Assembly: GCF_013337685.1 (NCBI RefSeq)
Contig: NZ_SUQN01000001.1
Coordinates: 248,001-312,000, forward strand
Direction of reading: 5' to 3'
From: Citrobacter gillenii
GTDB lineage: Bacteria; Pseudomonadota; Gammaproteobacteria; Enterobacterales; Enterobacteriaceae
Length of the DNA stretch: 64,000 bases
Shown here one piece after another: positions 40,971 through 51,295 of the stretch. The position numbers were made by a program, and so were the translations under genes. Each line of letters opens with the position of its first letter. The stretch's first letter is position 1. The notes below the pieces were generated by a model. It worked only from the letters and a program-made list of their open reading frames with translations. It had not been told where the DNA came from and did not search any database.

Positions 40971-41034
40971 AAAGCGGAAAAGAAATTCGATTAACGCTTG
41001 GTCACTGACTGAGCCAACTGGAAGCATGCTGACT

Positions 41035-43761
41035 ATGGCTACGATTCATGTAGACGGCAAAGAATATGAGGTCAACGGCGCGGACAACCTGCTAGAAGCT
41101 TGTCTGTCCCTCGGCCTTGATATTCCGTACTTTTGCTGGCACCCGGCGCTGGGAAGCGTCGGTGCTTGCCGCCAGTGTGCGGTGAAGCAATATCAAAACG
41201 CGGAAGATACGCGTGGTCGCCTGGTGATGTCTTGTATGACACCGGCCACCGAAGGCACCTTTATTTCTATCGATGACGAAGAAGCGAAACAGTTCCGTGA
41301 AAGCGTGGTGGAATGGTTGATGACTAACCACCCACACGACTGTCCGGTCTGCGAAGAGGGCGGTAACTGTCACCTTCAGGATATGACCGTGATGACGGGT
41401 CATAGCTTCCGTCGCTACCGCTTTACCAAGCGCACCCACCGCAACCAGGACCTGGGGCCGTTCATCTCTCATGAAATGAACCGCTGCATCGCCTGCTATC
41501 GCTGCGTTCGCTACTACAAAGATTACGCTGACGGCGCGGATCTGGGCGTCTATGGCGCACATGACAACGTCTACTTCGGTCGCCCGGAAGACGGCGTGCT
41601 GGAGAGCGAATTCTCCGGTAACCTGGTAGAAATCTGCCCGACCGGCGTGTTCACCGATAAAACGCACTCCGAGCGTTATAACCGTAAATGGGACATGCAG
41701 TTTGCGCCAAGCATCTGCCAGCAGTGTTCCATTGGCTGTAACACCAGCCCGGGTGAGCGTTACGGTGAACTGCGTCGTATCGAAAACCGTTATAACGGTA
41801 CCGTTAACCACTACTTCCTCTGCGACCGTGGTCGTTTTGGCTATGGTTACGTGAACCTGAAAGACCGTCCGCGTCAGCCGGTTCAGCGTCGTGGCGACGA
41901 TCTGATCACCCTCAACGCCGAGCAGGCGATGCAGGGCGCGGCTGACATTCTGCGTCAGTCGAAGAAAGTGATCGGCATCGGCTCCCCGCGCGCCAGCGTT
42001 GAAAGCAACTTTGCGTTGCGTGAACTGGTGGGTGCGGAAAACTTCTATACCGGTATCGCTCAAGGCGAACTGGAACGTCTGCAACTGGCGCTGAGCGTGC
42101 TGCGTGACGGCGGTATTCATACCCCGGCACTGCGCGAGATTGAATCTTACGATGCGGTCCTGGTGCTGGGCGAAGATGTTACCCAGACCGGCGCACGCGT
42201 TGCGCTAGCTGTACGTCAGGCGGTGAAAGGTAAAGCACGCGAAATGGCAGCAGCGCAGAAAGTGGCTGACTGGCAGATTGCCGCGATCCTTAACATCGGC
42301 CAACGTGCCAAGCATCCGCTTTTCGTGACCAACGTGGATAACACCCGTCTGGATGATATCGCAGCATGGACCTACCGTGCGCCGGTTGAAGATCAGGCGC
42401 GTTTAGGTTTCGCCATTGCCCACGCGCTGGACAACACCGCTCCGGCCGTTGACGGTATTGACCGTGACCTGCAGAACAAAATCGACGTCATCGTTCAGGC
42501 CCTGGCTGGCGCGAAGAAACCGCTGATTATCTCCGGTACCAACGCCGGTAGCGCTGAAGTGATTCAGGCCGCTGCCAACGTGGCGAAGGCGCTGAAAGGT
42601 CGTGGCGCAGACGTTGGCATCACCATGATTGCCCGCTCTGTTAACAGCATGGGCCTCGGCATGATTGGCGGCGGTTCACTTGATGATGCGCTGACCGAAC
42701 TGGAAACAGGTCGTGCTGACGCCGTGGTGGTACTGGAAAATGACCTGCATCGCCATGCTTCTGCCGCTCGCGTTAACGCTGCGCTGGCGAAAGCACCGCT
42801 GGTACTGGTCGTTGACCATCAGCGTACCGCGATTATGGACAATGCCCATCTGGTCCTTTCTGCAGCAAGTTTTGCCGAAAGCGACGGTACGGTTATCAAT
42901 AACGAAGGCCGCGCACAGCGTTTCTTCCAGGTATATGACCCAAGCTACTACGACAGCAACATTGTGATGCTGGAAAGCTGGCGCTGGCTGCACTCGCTGC
43001 ACAGCACCGTGCAGAGCCGTGAAGTGGACTGGACGCAGCTCGATCACGTCATCGACGCCGCCGTAGCCGCGTTGCCGCAGTTGGCTGGCATTAAAGATGC
43101 CGCGCCGGACGCGAGCTTCCGTATTCGTGGGCAGAAACTGGCACGTGAGCCGCATCGTTACAGTGGTCGTACCGCCATGCGTGCCAACATTAGCGTGCAT
43201 GAACCGCGTCAACCGCAGGACAAAGACACTATGTTTGCCTTCTCTATGGAAGGGAACAACCAGCCGTCTGCGCCGCGTTCACAAATTCCGTTTGCCTGGG
43301 CACCAGGCTGGAACTCACCACAAGCGTGGAACAAGTTCCAGGATGAAGTGGGCGGCAAACTGCGCCATGGCGATCCGGGCGTGCGTCTGATTGAAGCCTC
43401 CGAAGGCGGTCTGGACTACTTCACTACCGTTCCGGCGAGCTTCCAGGCGCAGGATGGTCAATGGCGTATCGCGCCGTACTATCATCTGTTTGGTAGCGAC
43501 GAAATGTCCCAGCGCGCGCCGGTTATCCAGACCCGCATGCCGCAGCCGTACATTAAACTCAACCCGGCTGATGCCGAGAAGTTGGGCGTCAATGCGGGTA
43601 CGCGCGTTTCCTTTAGCTACGATGGCAACACGGTCACATTACCGGTTGAAATCGCAGAAGGGTTGACGGCGGGGCAGGTTGGTTTGCCGATGGGTATGCC
43701 GGGTATCGCGCCGGTTCTGGCAGGTGCGCGTCTTGAGGATCTGCAGGAGGCACAACAATGA
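41035..43761 (+). CDS. nuoG: NADH-quinone oxidoreductase subunit G
   Basis: NuoG is the large 908-residue subunit of the NADH module and carries several Fe-S clusters. The N-terminal [2Fe-2S] N1b ligands are C34, C45, C48 and C67. The His/Cys cluster N5 lies in [20 protein letters not shown]4 in [18 protein letters not shown], and the extra cluster N7 in CQQCSIGC (with the downstream cysteine in [12 protein letters not shown]), typical of E. coli-type complex I. The rest is molybdopterin-oxidoreductase-like. ATG 41035 gives the E. coli length, with GGAAG about 10 bases upstream. Confidence 0.97.
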   Translation: MATIHVDGKEYEVNGADNLLEACLSLGLDIPYFCWHPALGSVGACRQCAVKQYQNAEDTRGRLVMSCMTPATEGTFISIDDEEAKQFRESVVEWLMTNHPHDCPVCEEGGNCHLQDMTVMTGHSFRRYRFTKRTHRNQDLGPFISHEMNRCIACYRCVRYYKDYADGADLGVYGAHDNVYFGRPEDGVLESEFSGNLVEICPTGVFTDKTHSERYNRKWDMQFAPSICQQCSIGCNTSPGERYGELRRIENRYNGTVNHYFLCDRGRFGYGYVNLKDRPRQPVQRRGDDLITLNAEQAMQGAADILRQSKKVIGIGSPRASVESNFALRELVGAENFYTGIAQGELERLQLALSVLRDGGIHTPALREIESYDAVLVLGEDVTQTGARVALAVRQAVKGKAREMAAAQKVADWQIAAILNIGQRAKHPLFVTNVDNTRLDDIAAWTYRAPVEDQARLGFAIAHALDNTAPAVDGIDRDLQNKIDVIVQALAGAKKPLIISGTNAGSAEVIQAAANVAKALKGRGADVGITMIARSVNSMGLGMIGGGSLDDALTELETGRADAVVVLENDLHRHASAARVNAALAKAPLVLVVDHQRTAIMDNAHLVLSAASFAESDGTVINNEGRAQRFFQVYDPSYYDSNIVMLESWRWLHSLHSTVQSREVDWTQLDHVIDAAVAALPQLAGIKDAAPDASFRIRGQKLAREPHRYSGRTAMRANISVHEPRQPQDKDTMFAFSMEGNNQPSAPRSQIPFAWAPGWNSPQAWNKFQDEVGGKLRHGDPGVRLIEASEGGLDYFTTVPASFQAQDGQWRIAPYYHLFGSDEMSQRAPVIQTRMPQPYIKLNPADAEKLGVNAGTRVSFSYDGNTVTLPVEIAEGLTAGQVGLPMGMPGIAPVLAGARLEDLQEAQQ

Positions 43762-44735
43762 GTTGGATTACACCCGATCTGATTGAGATCCTGCTGAGCA
43801 TTCTCAAAGCGGTGGTGATCCTGCTGGTGGTGGTCACCTGCGGGGCATTCATGAGCTTTGGCGAACGTCGTCTGCTGGGTCTGTTCCAGAACCGTTATGG
43901 ACCGAACCGTGTAGGCTGGGGCGGTTCGCTCCAGCTGGTCGCGGACATGATCAAGATGTTCTTTAAAGAAGACTGGATCCCGAAATTCTCGGATCGCGTC
44001 ATCTTTACGCTGGCACCGATGATCGCTTTCACTTCGCTGCTGCTGGCCTTCGCCATTGTGCCGGTCAGCCCGAACTGGGTGGTCGCTGACCTTAACATCG
44101 GGATCTTGTTCTTCCTGATGATGGCCGGTCTGGCGGTGTACGCGGTGCTGTTTGCCGGTTGGTCGAGCAACAACAAATACTCGCTGCTCGGCGCAATGCG
44201 TGCGTCTGCGCAGACCCTGAGCTATGAAGTGTTCCTCGGACTTTCCCTGATGGGCGTGGTGGCGCAGGCCGGTTCATTTAACATGACCGACATCGTCAAT
44301 AACCAGGCTGATATCTGGAACGTTATTCCGCAATTCTTTGGTTTTGTCACCTTTGCTATCGCGGGCGTCGCGGTCTGTCACCGTCACCCGTTTGACCAGC
44401 CGGAAGCCGAGCAGGAACTGGCCGATGGTTACCACATTGAATATTCCGGGATGAAATTCGGCCTGTTCTTCGTGGGGGAGTACATCGGTATCGTCACCAT
44501 TTCTGCGCTGATGGTTACCCTGTTCTTCGGTGGCTGGCATGGCCCGTTCTTACCGCCATTCGTCTGGTTCGCGCTGAAAACCGCGTTCTTTATGATGATG
44601 TTCATTTTGATTCGTGCGTCGTTACCGCGTCCTCGTTATGACCAGGTAATGTCCTTCGGCTGGAAAGTTTGTCTGCCGCTGACGCTCGTCAATTTGCTGG
44701 TAACGGCGGCTGTCATTCTGTGGCAGGCGCAATAA
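43758..44735 (+). CDS. nuoH: NADH-quinone oxidoreductase subunit H
   Basis: NuoH is the eight-helix membrane subunit that forms part of the quinone chamber and links it to the proton-pumping arm. It has 325 residues. Conserved loops are [20 protein letters not shown] near residues 35-54 and the acidic [20 protein letters not shown] around 212-231. The start overlaps the nuoG stop by four bases. Confidence 0.97.
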   Translation: MSWITPDLIEILLSILKAVVILLVVVTCGAFMSFGERRLLGLFQNRYGPNRVGWGGSLQLVADMIKMFFKEDWIPKFSDRVIFTLAPMIAFTSLLLAFAIVPVSPNWVVADLNIGILFFLMMAGLAVYAVLFAGWSSNNKYSLLGAMRASAQTLSYEVFLGLSLMGVVAQAGSFNMTDIVNNQADIWNVIPQFFGFVTFAIAGVAVCHRHPFDQPEAEQELADGYHIEYSGMKFGLFFVGEYIGIVTISALMVTLFFGGWHGPFLPPFVWFALKTAFFMMMFILIRASLPRPRYDQVMSFGWKVCLPLTLVNLLVTAAVILWQAQ

Positions 44736-44749
44736 GGGACACAAAGACC

Positions 44750-45292
44750 ATGACCTTAAAAGAATTACTTGTAGGCGCAGGCACCCAGCTTCGTAGTATC
44801 TGGATGATCGGCCTGCATGCGTTCGCCAAACGCGAAACGCAGATGTACCCGGAAGAGCCGGTCTATCTACCGCCCCGTTTTCGTGGTCGTATCGTACTGA
44901 CACGCGACCCGGACGGCGAAGAGCGCTGCGTTGCCTGTAACCTGTGTGCGGTAGCCTGTCCGGTCGGCTGTATCTCTCTGCAAAAAGCAGAGACTAAAGA
45001 TGGTCGCTGGTATCCGGAGTTTTTCCGCATCAACTTCTCACGCTGCATTTTCTGCGGTATGTGCGAAGAAGCCTGTCCGACAACGGCTATTCAGCTTACT
45101 CCAGATTTCGAACTGGGTGAGTATAAGCGCCAGGATCTGGTTTACGAGAAAGAGGATCTGCTGATCTCCGGTCCGGGTAAATATCCGGAATATAACTTCT
45201 ACCGGATGGCAGGTATGGCAATCGACGGCAAAGATAAGGGCGAAGCAGAGAACGAAGCCAAGCCTATCGACGTCAAGAGCCTGTTACCGTAA
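44750..45292 (+). CDS. nuoI: NADH-quinone oxidoreductase subunit I
   Basis: NuoI holds two [4Fe-4S] clusters, N6a and N6b, bound by two ferredoxin motifs: [12 protein letters not shown] (C60, C63, C66, C70) and [12 protein letters not shown] (C99, C102, C105, C109). It has 180 residues. An open frame continues upstream into nuoH, but ATG 44750 (MTLKELLVG) matches the E. coli start. Confidence 0.97.
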   Translation: MTLKELLVGAGTQLRSIWMIGLHAFAKRETQMYPEEPVYLPPRFRGRIVLTRDPDGEERCVACNLCAVACPVGCISLQKAETKDGRWYPEFFRINFSRCIFCGMCEEACPTTAIQLTPDFELGEYKRQDLVYEKEDLLISGPGKYPEYNFYRMAGMAIDGKDKGEAENEAKPIDVKSLLP

Positions 45293-45303
45293 GGAGAGGG
45301 GCA

Positions 45304-45858
45304 ATGGAGTTCGCTTTTTATATCTGTGGCCTGATAGCCATTCTCGCAACCTTGCGGGTCATCACTCACACCAATCCGGTACACGCACTGCTGTACCTGA
45401 TTATTTCGCTGCTGGCGATTTCTGGGGTGTTTTTCTCGCTGGGCGCTTACTTTGCCGGTGCGCTGGAAATTATCGTGTACGCGGGCGCCATTATGGTGCT
45501 GTTCGTGTTCGTGGTCATGATGCTCAACCTGGGCGGTGCTGAAATCGAACAGGAACGTCAGTGGCTGAGACCGCAGGTGTGGATTGGTCCGGCGATTCTG
45601 TCGGCCATCATGCTGGCGGTGATTGTCTACGCGATTCTTGGCGTTAACGATCAGGGCATCGACGGGACGCCAATTAGCGCGAAAGCGGTCGGCATCTCGC
45701 TGTTCGGACCTTATGTCCTGGCGGTTGAGCTGGCGTCAATGCTGCTGCTGGCGGGTCTGGTTGTGGCCTTCCACGTCGGTCGCGAAGAGCGTTCTGGCGA
45801 AGTGCTGAGCAACCGCACGGATGACCGCGCGAAAAGAAAAACGGAGGAGCACGCATGA
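45304..45858 (+). CDS. nuoJ: NADH-quinone oxidoreductase subunit J
   Basis: NuoJ is a five-helix membrane subunit of 184 residues. Helix 3 includes the pi-bulge-type segment [20 protein letters not shown] near residues 53-72. AAGGAGAGGGGCA precedes its ATG. Its ATGA stop/start overlaps nuoK. Confidence 0.97.
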   Translation: MEFAFYICGLIAILATLRVITHTNPVHALLYLIISLLAISGVFFSLGAYFAGALEIIVYAGAIMVLFVFVVMMLNLGGAEIEQERQWLRPQVWIGPAILSAIMLAVIVYAILGVNDQGIDGTPISAKAVGISLFGPYVLAVELASMLLLAGLVVAFHVGREERSGEVLSNRTDDRAKRKTEEHA

Positions 45859-46157
45859 TCCCCTTACAACATGGACTGATCCTCGCGGCTGTCTTATTCG
45901 TACTGGGCTTAACTGGTCTGGTTATCCGCCGCAATCTGCTGTTTATGCTGATTGGGCTGGAAATCATGATTAACGCCTCTGCGCTGGCCTTTGTGGTCGC
46001 CGGAAGCTACTGGGGCCAGACCGATGGTCAGGTGATGTACATTCTCGCCATCAGCCTTGCGGCTGCGGAAGCGAGCATTGGACTTGCGCTGTTGCTGCAA
46101 CTTCATCGCCGCCGCCAGAACCTGAACATCGATTCAGTAAGTGAGATGCGTGGATGA
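45855..46157 (+). CDS. nuoK: NADH-quinone oxidoreductase subunit K
   Basis: NuoK is a 100-residue MrpC-like subunit with three membrane helices and the conserved intramembrane glutamates in [13 protein letters not shown] and [15 protein letters not shown], which lie on the proton path. It overlaps nuoJ and nuoL by four bases each. Confidence 0.97.
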   Translation: MIPLQHGLILAAVLFVLGLTGLVIRRNLLFMLIGLEIMINASALAFVVAGSYWGQTDGQVMYILAISLAAAEASIGLALLLQLHRRRQNLNIDSVSEMRG

Positions 46158-47995
46158 ACATGCTTGCCTTAACCATTATTCTGCCATTTCTTGGCTTTGT
46201 ATTACTGGCGTTCTCTCGTGGTCGTTGGTCAGAAAATCTGTCCGCTACCGTGGGCGTCGGGTCGATTGGCCTGGCGGCGCTGGTCACTGCATTTGTTGGC
46301 GTCGATTTCTTCGCTAACGGTAAACAGGCATTTAGCGTTCCGCTGTGGACGTGGATGTCTGTTGGCGACTTTAACATCGGTTTTAATCTGGTGCTGGACG
46401 GCTTGTCGCTGACCATGCTCTCGGTAGTAACCGGCGTTGGTTTCCTGATTCACATGTTCGCTTCCTGGTACATGCGCGGGGAAGAGGGGTACTCCCGTTT
46501 CTTCGCCTATACCAACCTGTTTATCGCCAGCATGGTGATTCTGGTGCTGGCGGATAACCTGCTGCTGATGTATCTCGGCTGGGAAGGCGTGGGCCTGTGC
46601 TCCTACCTGCTGATCGGGTTCTACTATACCGATCCGAAGAATGGCGCAGCGGCAATGAAAGCCTTCGTGGTAACCCGTGTCGGCGACGTATTTCTGGCGT
46701 TCGCGCTGTTCATTCTCTACAACGAGCTGGGCACGCTGAACTTCCGCGAAATGGTTGAACTGGCACCGGCGCACTTTGCCGCGGGCAATGACATGCTGAT
46801 GTGGGCAACCCTGATGCTGCTGGGCGGTGCGGTCGGTAAATCGGCGCAGTTGCCGTTGCAGACCTGGCTTGCTGATGCGATGGCTGGCCCGACGCCTGTC
46901 TCCGCGCTGATCCACGCCGCAACGATGGTTACTGCCGGTGTCTACCTGATTGCGCGTACCCACGGCCTGTTCCTGCTGACGCCGGAAATCCTGCACCTGG
47001 TGGGGATTATCGGGGCGATCACGCTGGTTCTGGCAGGCTTCGCCGCACTGGTACAAACCGACATCAAACGCGTTCTCGCGTATTCCACCATGAGCCAGAT
47101 TGGCTACATGTTCCTGGCGCTTGGCGTTCAGGCATGGGATGCGGCGATTTTCCACCTGATGACGCACGCCTTCTTTAAAGCGCTGTTGTTCCTGGCATCG
47201 GGTTCGGTGATCCTGGCCTGCCACCACGAACAGAACATCTTCAAAATGGGCGGCTTGCGTAAGTCAATCCCACTGGTTTATCTCAGCTTCCTGGTTGGCG
47301 GCGCGGCGTTGTCGGCTCTGCCGCTGATTACCGCAGGCTTCTTCAGTAAGGATGAGATTCTGGCCGGTGCGATGGCGAACGGTCATATCAATCTGATGGT
47401 GGCAGGTCTGGTCGGTGCGTTTATGACCTCTCTGTACACCTTCCGTATGATTTTCATCGTGTTCCACGGTAAAGAACAAATTCACGCGCACGCAGGGAAG
47501 GGGATTACCCACCATCTGCCGCTGATTGTGCTGATGATCCTGTCCACCTTCGTTGGCGCGCTGATTGTGCCTCCGTTGCATGGCGTGCTTCCGGCAACCA
47601 CCGAGCTGCCGCATGGTAGCGTGATGACGCTGGAAATTACCTCTGGCATCGTCGCGATTGCGGGGATCCTGATTGCAGCATGGCTGTGGCTGGGTAAACG
47701 TACGCTTGTGACCTCGATTGCCAACAGTGCGCCGGGCCGTCTGCTGGGCACCTGGTGGTATAACGCCTGGGGCTTTGACTGGCTGTACGACAAAGTGTTC
47801 GTCAAGCCGTTCCTTGGCGTTGCCTGGCTGCTGAAACGCGACCCGATGAACGCAATGATGAACATTCCAGCGATCCTCTCCCGCTTTGCAGGCAAAGGTC
47901 TGCTGCTCAGTGAGAACGGGTATCTGCGCTGGTATGTCGCGTCAATGAGCATCGGTGCGGTTGTCGTGCTGGCACTGCTGATGGTACTGCGTTGA
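46154..47995 (+). CDS. nuoL: NADH-quinone oxidoreductase subunit L
   Basis: NuoL is the distal antiporter-like proton-pumping subunit with a long lateral helix. It has 613 residues with about 16 membrane helices. Key segments are [20 protein letters not shown] (TM5 glutamate), [20 protein letters not shown] (TM7 lysine region) and the C-terminal lateral helix. A REP and another inverted repeat separate it from nuoM. Confidence 0.97.
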   Translation: MNMLALTIILPFLGFVLLAFSRGRWSENLSATVGVGSIGLAALVTAFVGVDFFANGKQAFSVPLWTWMSVGDFNIGFNLVLDGLSLTMLSVVTGVGFLIHMFASWYMRGEEGYSRFFAYTNLFIASMVILVLADNLLLMYLGWEGVGLCSYLLIGFYYTDPKNGAAAMKAFVVTRVGDVFLAFALFILYNELGTLNFREMVELAPAHFAAGNDMLMWATLMLLGGAVGKSAQLPLQTWLADAMAGPTPVSALIHAATMVTAGVYLIARTHGLFLLTPEILHLVGIIGAITLVLAGFAALVQTDIKRVLAYSTMSQIGYMFLALGVQAWDAAIFHLMTHAFFKALLFLASGSVILACHHEQNIFKMGGLRKSIPLVYLSFLVGGAALSALPLITAGFFSKDEILAGAMANGHINLMVAGLVGAFMTSLYTFRMIFIVFHGKEQIHAHAGKGITHHLPLIVLMILSTFVGALIVPPLHGVLPATTELPHGSVMTLEITSGIVAIAGILIAAWLWLGKRTLVTSIANSAPGRLLGTWWYNAWGFDWLYDKVFVKPFLGVAWLLKRDPMNAMMNIPAILSRFAGKGLLLSENGYLRWYVASMSIGAVVVLALLMVLR

Positions 47996-48014
47996 GTTTG
48001 TTGGCCGGATGAAC

Positions 48015-48050
48015 GACTGCCGGATGGCGCTGCGCTTATCCGGCCTACAA
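48015..48050. repeat. REP element between nuoL and nuoM
   Basis: GACTGCCGGATGGCGCTGCG followed by CTTATCCGGCCTACA is a single inverted REP unit just after the nuoL stop. Confidence 0.85.
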
Positions 48051-48110
48051 ACCCAAAAATAATTTTTAGAATTCGTTGAAAATCTGTTCCTGAAGTACAG
48101 GCGTCATCGG

Positions 48111-48180
48111 CGAAGTCAGACCGAATACCGCCAGCGCAGAGCAACCGGAGCGTACTGAAGTACGTGAGGATTGCGAGCAC
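48111..48180. repeat. extended inverted repeat between REP and nuoM
   Basis: An imperfect palindrome centred on CGTACTGAAGTACG (48150-48163) extends outwards as GCAACCGGAG on the left and TGAGGATTGC on the right. It is neither REP nor ERIC; I recall similar blocks in other enterobacterial intergenic regions but could not check that. It lies in the 251-base gap of the nuo operon. Confidence 0.5.
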
Positions 48181-48246
48181 TGCCGGGATTTGGGCTGACG
48201 AGTGAGATAGCCTGAGCAGGAATAAATATAAGGGACATACTTAGCT

Positions 48247-49776
48247 ATGTTATTACCTTGGTTGATATTAATCCCCTTTATCGGTGGTTTCCTGTGCTGG
48301 CAGACCGAACGCTTTGGCGTGAAGGTACCGCGCTGGATCGCGCTGATTACCATGGGACTGACGCTGGCGCTTGGCCTACAATTGTGGTTGCAGGGCGGTT
48401 ATTCACTGACGCAATCCGCTGGTATTCCGCAGTGGCAGTCTGAGTTCGTCATGCAGTGGATCCCGCGCTTTGGCATCTCTATTCATTTAGCTATCGACGG
48501 TCTGTCGCTGCTGATGGTGGTGCTGACCGGTCTGCTCGGTGTTCTGGCGGTACTGTGTTCCTGGAATGAAATTGAAAAGTACCAGGGCTTCTTCCACCTG
48601 AACCTGATGTGGATCCTCGGCGGCGTGATCGGCGTGTTCCTGGCCATCGACATGTTCCTGTTCTTCTTCTTCTGGGAAATGATGCTGGTGCCGATGTACT
48701 TCCTGATCGCGCTGTGGGGGCATAAAGCGTCCGACGGTAAAACGCGTATCACGGCGGCCACCAAGTTCTTCATTTATACCCAGGCGAGTGGTCTGGTGAT
48801 GTTGATTGCCATCCTGGCGCTGGTATTTGTGCACTATAAAGCCACCGGTGTCTGGACCTTCAACTATGAAGAACTGCTGAACACACCGATGTCCCACGGC
48901 GTGGAATATCTGCTGATGCTGGGCTTCTTCATCGCCTTTGCGGTGAAAATGCCGGTGGTTCCGCTGCACGGCTGGTTGCCGGATGCGCACTCCCAGGCAC
49001 CGACCGCAGGTTCCGTTGACCTGGCGGGGATTTTGCTGAAAACCGCGGCCTACGGTCTGCTGCGCTTCTCCCTGCCGCTGTTCCCGAACGCGTCTGCGGA
49101 GTTCGCACCTATCGCTATGTGGCTGGGTGTTATCGGTATTTTCTACGGCGCGTGGATGGCCTTTAATCAGTACGATATCAAGCGTCTGATTGCCTACACC
49201 TCCGTCTCGCACATGGGCTTCGTGTTGATTGCTATCTACACCGGTAGCCAGCTGGCGTACCAGGGTGCGGTTATCCAGATGATTGCGCACGGTCTGTCTG
49301 CGGCCGGCCTGTTCATTCTGTGTGGTCAGCTGTACGAACGTCTGCACACGCGTGATATGCGTATGATGGGCGGCTTGTGGGGCAAAATGAAATGGTTGCC
49401 TGCGCTGTCGATGTTCTTCGCGGTCTGTACGCTGGGTATGCCGGGAACCGGTAACTTCGTTGGCGAATTTATGATTCTGTTCGGCAGCTACCAGGTGGTT
49501 CCGGTCATTACCGTGATCTCGACCTTCGGTCTGGTGTTTGCCTCTGTTTACTCGCTGGCGATGCTGCATCGCGCTTACTTTGGTAAAGCGAAAAGCCAAA
49601 TTGCCAGTGTTGAACTGCCAGGGATGTCGCTGCGTGAGCTGTTTATCATCCTGTTGCTGGTCGTGCTTCTGGTACTGCTTGGCTTCTATCCGCAGCCGAT
49701 TCTGGATACCTCGCATTCTGCGATGAGCAACATCCAGCAGTGGTTTGTTAATTCCGTTACTACTACAAGGCCGTAA
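48247..49776 (+). CDS. nuoM: NADH-quinone oxidoreductase subunit M
   Basis: NuoM is the middle antiporter-like proton-pumping subunit, with 509 residues and about 14 helices. The TM5 glutamate is in FLFFFFWEMMLVPMYFLIAL, the TM7 lysine in AFAVKMPVVPLHGWLPDAHS, and IKRLIAYTSVSHMGFVLIAI is the family signature. AGGGACATACTTAGCT precedes the ATG. nuoN starts seven bases after the stop. Confidence 0.97.
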   Translation: MLLPWLILIPFIGGFLCWQTERFGVKVPRWIALITMGLTLALGLQLWLQGGYSLTQSAGIPQWQSEFVMQWIPRFGISIHLAIDGLSLLMVVLTGLLGVLAVLCSWNEIEKYQGFFHLNLMWILGGVIGVFLAIDMFLFFFFWEMMLVPMYFLIALWGHKASDGKTRITAATKFFIYTQASGLVMLIAILALVFVHYKATGVWTFNYEELLNTPMSHGVEYLLMLGFFIAFAVKMPVVPLHGWLPDAHSQAPTAGSVDLAGILLKTAAYGLLRFSLPLFPNASAEFAPIAMWLGVIGIFYGAWMAFNQYDIKRLIAYTSVSHMGFVLIAIYTGSQLAYQGAVIQMIAHGLSAAGLFILCGQLYERLHTRDMRMMGGLWGKMKWLPALSMFFAVCTLGMPGTGNFVGEFMILFGSYQVVPVITVISTFGLVFASVYSLAMLHRAYFGKAKSQIASVELPGMSLRELFIILLLVVLLVLLGFYPQPILDTSHSAMSNIQQWFVNSVTTTRP

Positions 49777-49782
49777 ATCGCC

Positions 49783-51240
49783 ATGACAATAACTCCACAA
49801 CACCTGATTGCGCTGCTACCGCTGCTGATCGTCGGCTTGACGGTGGTGGTTGTGATGCTCTCCATTGCGTGGCGACGCAATCACTTCCTCAATGCCACGC
49901 TGTCGGTCATTGGGCTTAACGCCGCGCTGGTTTCGCTCTGGTTTGTTGGCCAGGCAGGCGCCATGGACGTCACCCCGCTGATGCGGGTTGACGGTTTCGC
50001 GATGCTCTACACCGGGATGGTCCTGCTGGCGAGCCTTGCTACTTGTACCTTTGCCTACCCATGGCTGGAAGGCTATGACGACAACCGGGAAGAGTTCTAC
50101 CTGCTGGTGCTGATTGCCGCGCTGGGCGGGATTCTGCTGGCTAACGCTAACCATCTGGCGGCGTTGTTCCTCGGTATCGAACTGATCTCTCTGCCGCTGT
50201 TTGGTCTGGTGGGCTATGCGTTTCGTCAGAAACGCTCGCTGGAAGCCAGTATCAAATACACCATTCTGTCTGCCGCAGCGTCTTCATTCCTGCTGTTCGG
50301 TATGGCGCTGGTGTACGCGCAGTCCGGCAACCTGTCGTTCGTGGCACTCGGTAAGAGCCTCGGCGACGGTATGCTGAACGAACCGCTGCTGCTGGCAGGC
50401 TTCGGGATGATGATCGTCGGTCTGGGCTTTAAGCTCTCTCTGGTGCCGTTCCACCTGTGGACGCCAGACGTCTACCAGGGTGCTCCGGCTCCGGTGTCCA
50501 CCTTCCTGGCGACGGCGAGCAAAATCGCTATCTTCGGCGTGGTGATGCGTCTGTTCCTGTACGCGCCGGTTGGCGACAGCGAAGCGGTACGTATTGTGCT
50601 GGGCGTGATTGCCTTTGCCTCTATCATCTTCGGTAACCTGATGGCGCTGAGCCAGACCAACATCAAGCGTCTGCTTGGTTATTCGTCTATCTCTCACCTT
50701 GGCTACCTGCTGGTGGCGTTGATTGCCCTGCAAAGTGGCGAGATGTCGATGGAAGCAGTAGGCGTGTACCTGGCTGGTTATCTGTTCAGCAGCCTCGGCG
50801 CGTTTGGTGTGGTCAGCCTGATGTCCAGCCCGTATCGTGGTCCGGATGCGGATTCACTGTTCTCCTACCGCGGTCTGTTCTGGCATCGTCCGATCCTCGC
50901 GGCTGTGATGACGGTGATGATGCTGTCTCTGGCGGGTATCCCGATGACGCTGGGCTTTATCGGTAAGTTCTACGTGCTGGCCGTCGGTGTGCAGGCTAAC
51001 CTGTGGTGGCTGGTTGCCGCCGTGGTGGTCGGTTCCGCGATTGGTTTGTACTATTACCTGCGCGTTGCCGTGAGCCTGTACCTGAGCGCACCGCAGCAAC
51101 TGAACCGTGATGCACCGTCTAACTGGCAGTACAGCGCGGGCGGTATCGTGGTGCTGATCTCTGCGCTGCTGGTGCTGGTGCTGGGTATCTACCCGCAACC
51201 GCTGATCAGCATCGTGCAGTTAGCGACGCCGCTGATGTAA
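49783..51240 (+). CDS. nuoN: NADH-quinone oxidoreductase subunit N
   Basis: NuoN is the antiporter-like subunit nearest the quinone arm; it has 485 residues. Conserved elements are [20 protein letters not shown] (TM5 glutamate), [20 protein letters not shown] (TM7 lysine) and [20 protein letters not shown]. It is the last gene of the nuo operon and is followed by a strong terminator. Confidence 0.97.
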   Translation: MTITPQHLIALLPLLIVGLTVVVVMLSIAWRRNHFLNATLSVIGLNAALVSLWFVGQAGAMDVTPLMRVDGFAMLYTGMVLLASLATCTFAYPWLEGYDDNREEFYLLVLIAALGGILLANANHLAALFLGIELISLPLFGLVGYAFRQKRSLEASIKYTILSAAASSFLLFGMALVYAQSGNLSFVALGKSLGDGMLNEPLLLAGFGMMIVGLGFKLSLVPFHLWTPDVYQGAPAPVSTFLATASKIAIFGVVMRLFLYAPVGDSEAVRIVLGVIAFASIIFGNLMALSQTNIKRLLGYSSISHLGYLLVALIALQSGEMSMEAVGVYLAGYLFSSLGAFGVVSLMSSPYRGPDADSLFSYRGLFWHRPILAAVMTVMMLSLAGIPMTLGFIGKFYVLAVGVQANLWWLVAAVVVGSAIGLYYYLRVAVSLYLSAPQQLNRDAPSNWQYSAGGIVVLISALLVLVLGIYPQPLISIVQLATPLM

Positions 51241-51256
51241 TACATCATGCTGTAAA

Positions 51257-51293
51257 TAAAAAAGAGTCTGGGCAATGTCCAGACTCTTTTTTT
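51257..51293. terminator. bidirectional terminator after nuoN
   Basis: AAAGAGTCTGG (51261-51271) pairs with CCAGACTCTTT (51279-51289), with an A run before and a T run after. It should end both the nuo operon and the convergent minus-strand gene. Confidence 0.9.
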
Positions 51294-51295
51294 AT

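Noticed and set aside
48487-49803. 438-codon open frame antisense to nuoM
   Set aside because: Histidine- and glutamine-rich complement of membrane codons; a mirror of nuoM.
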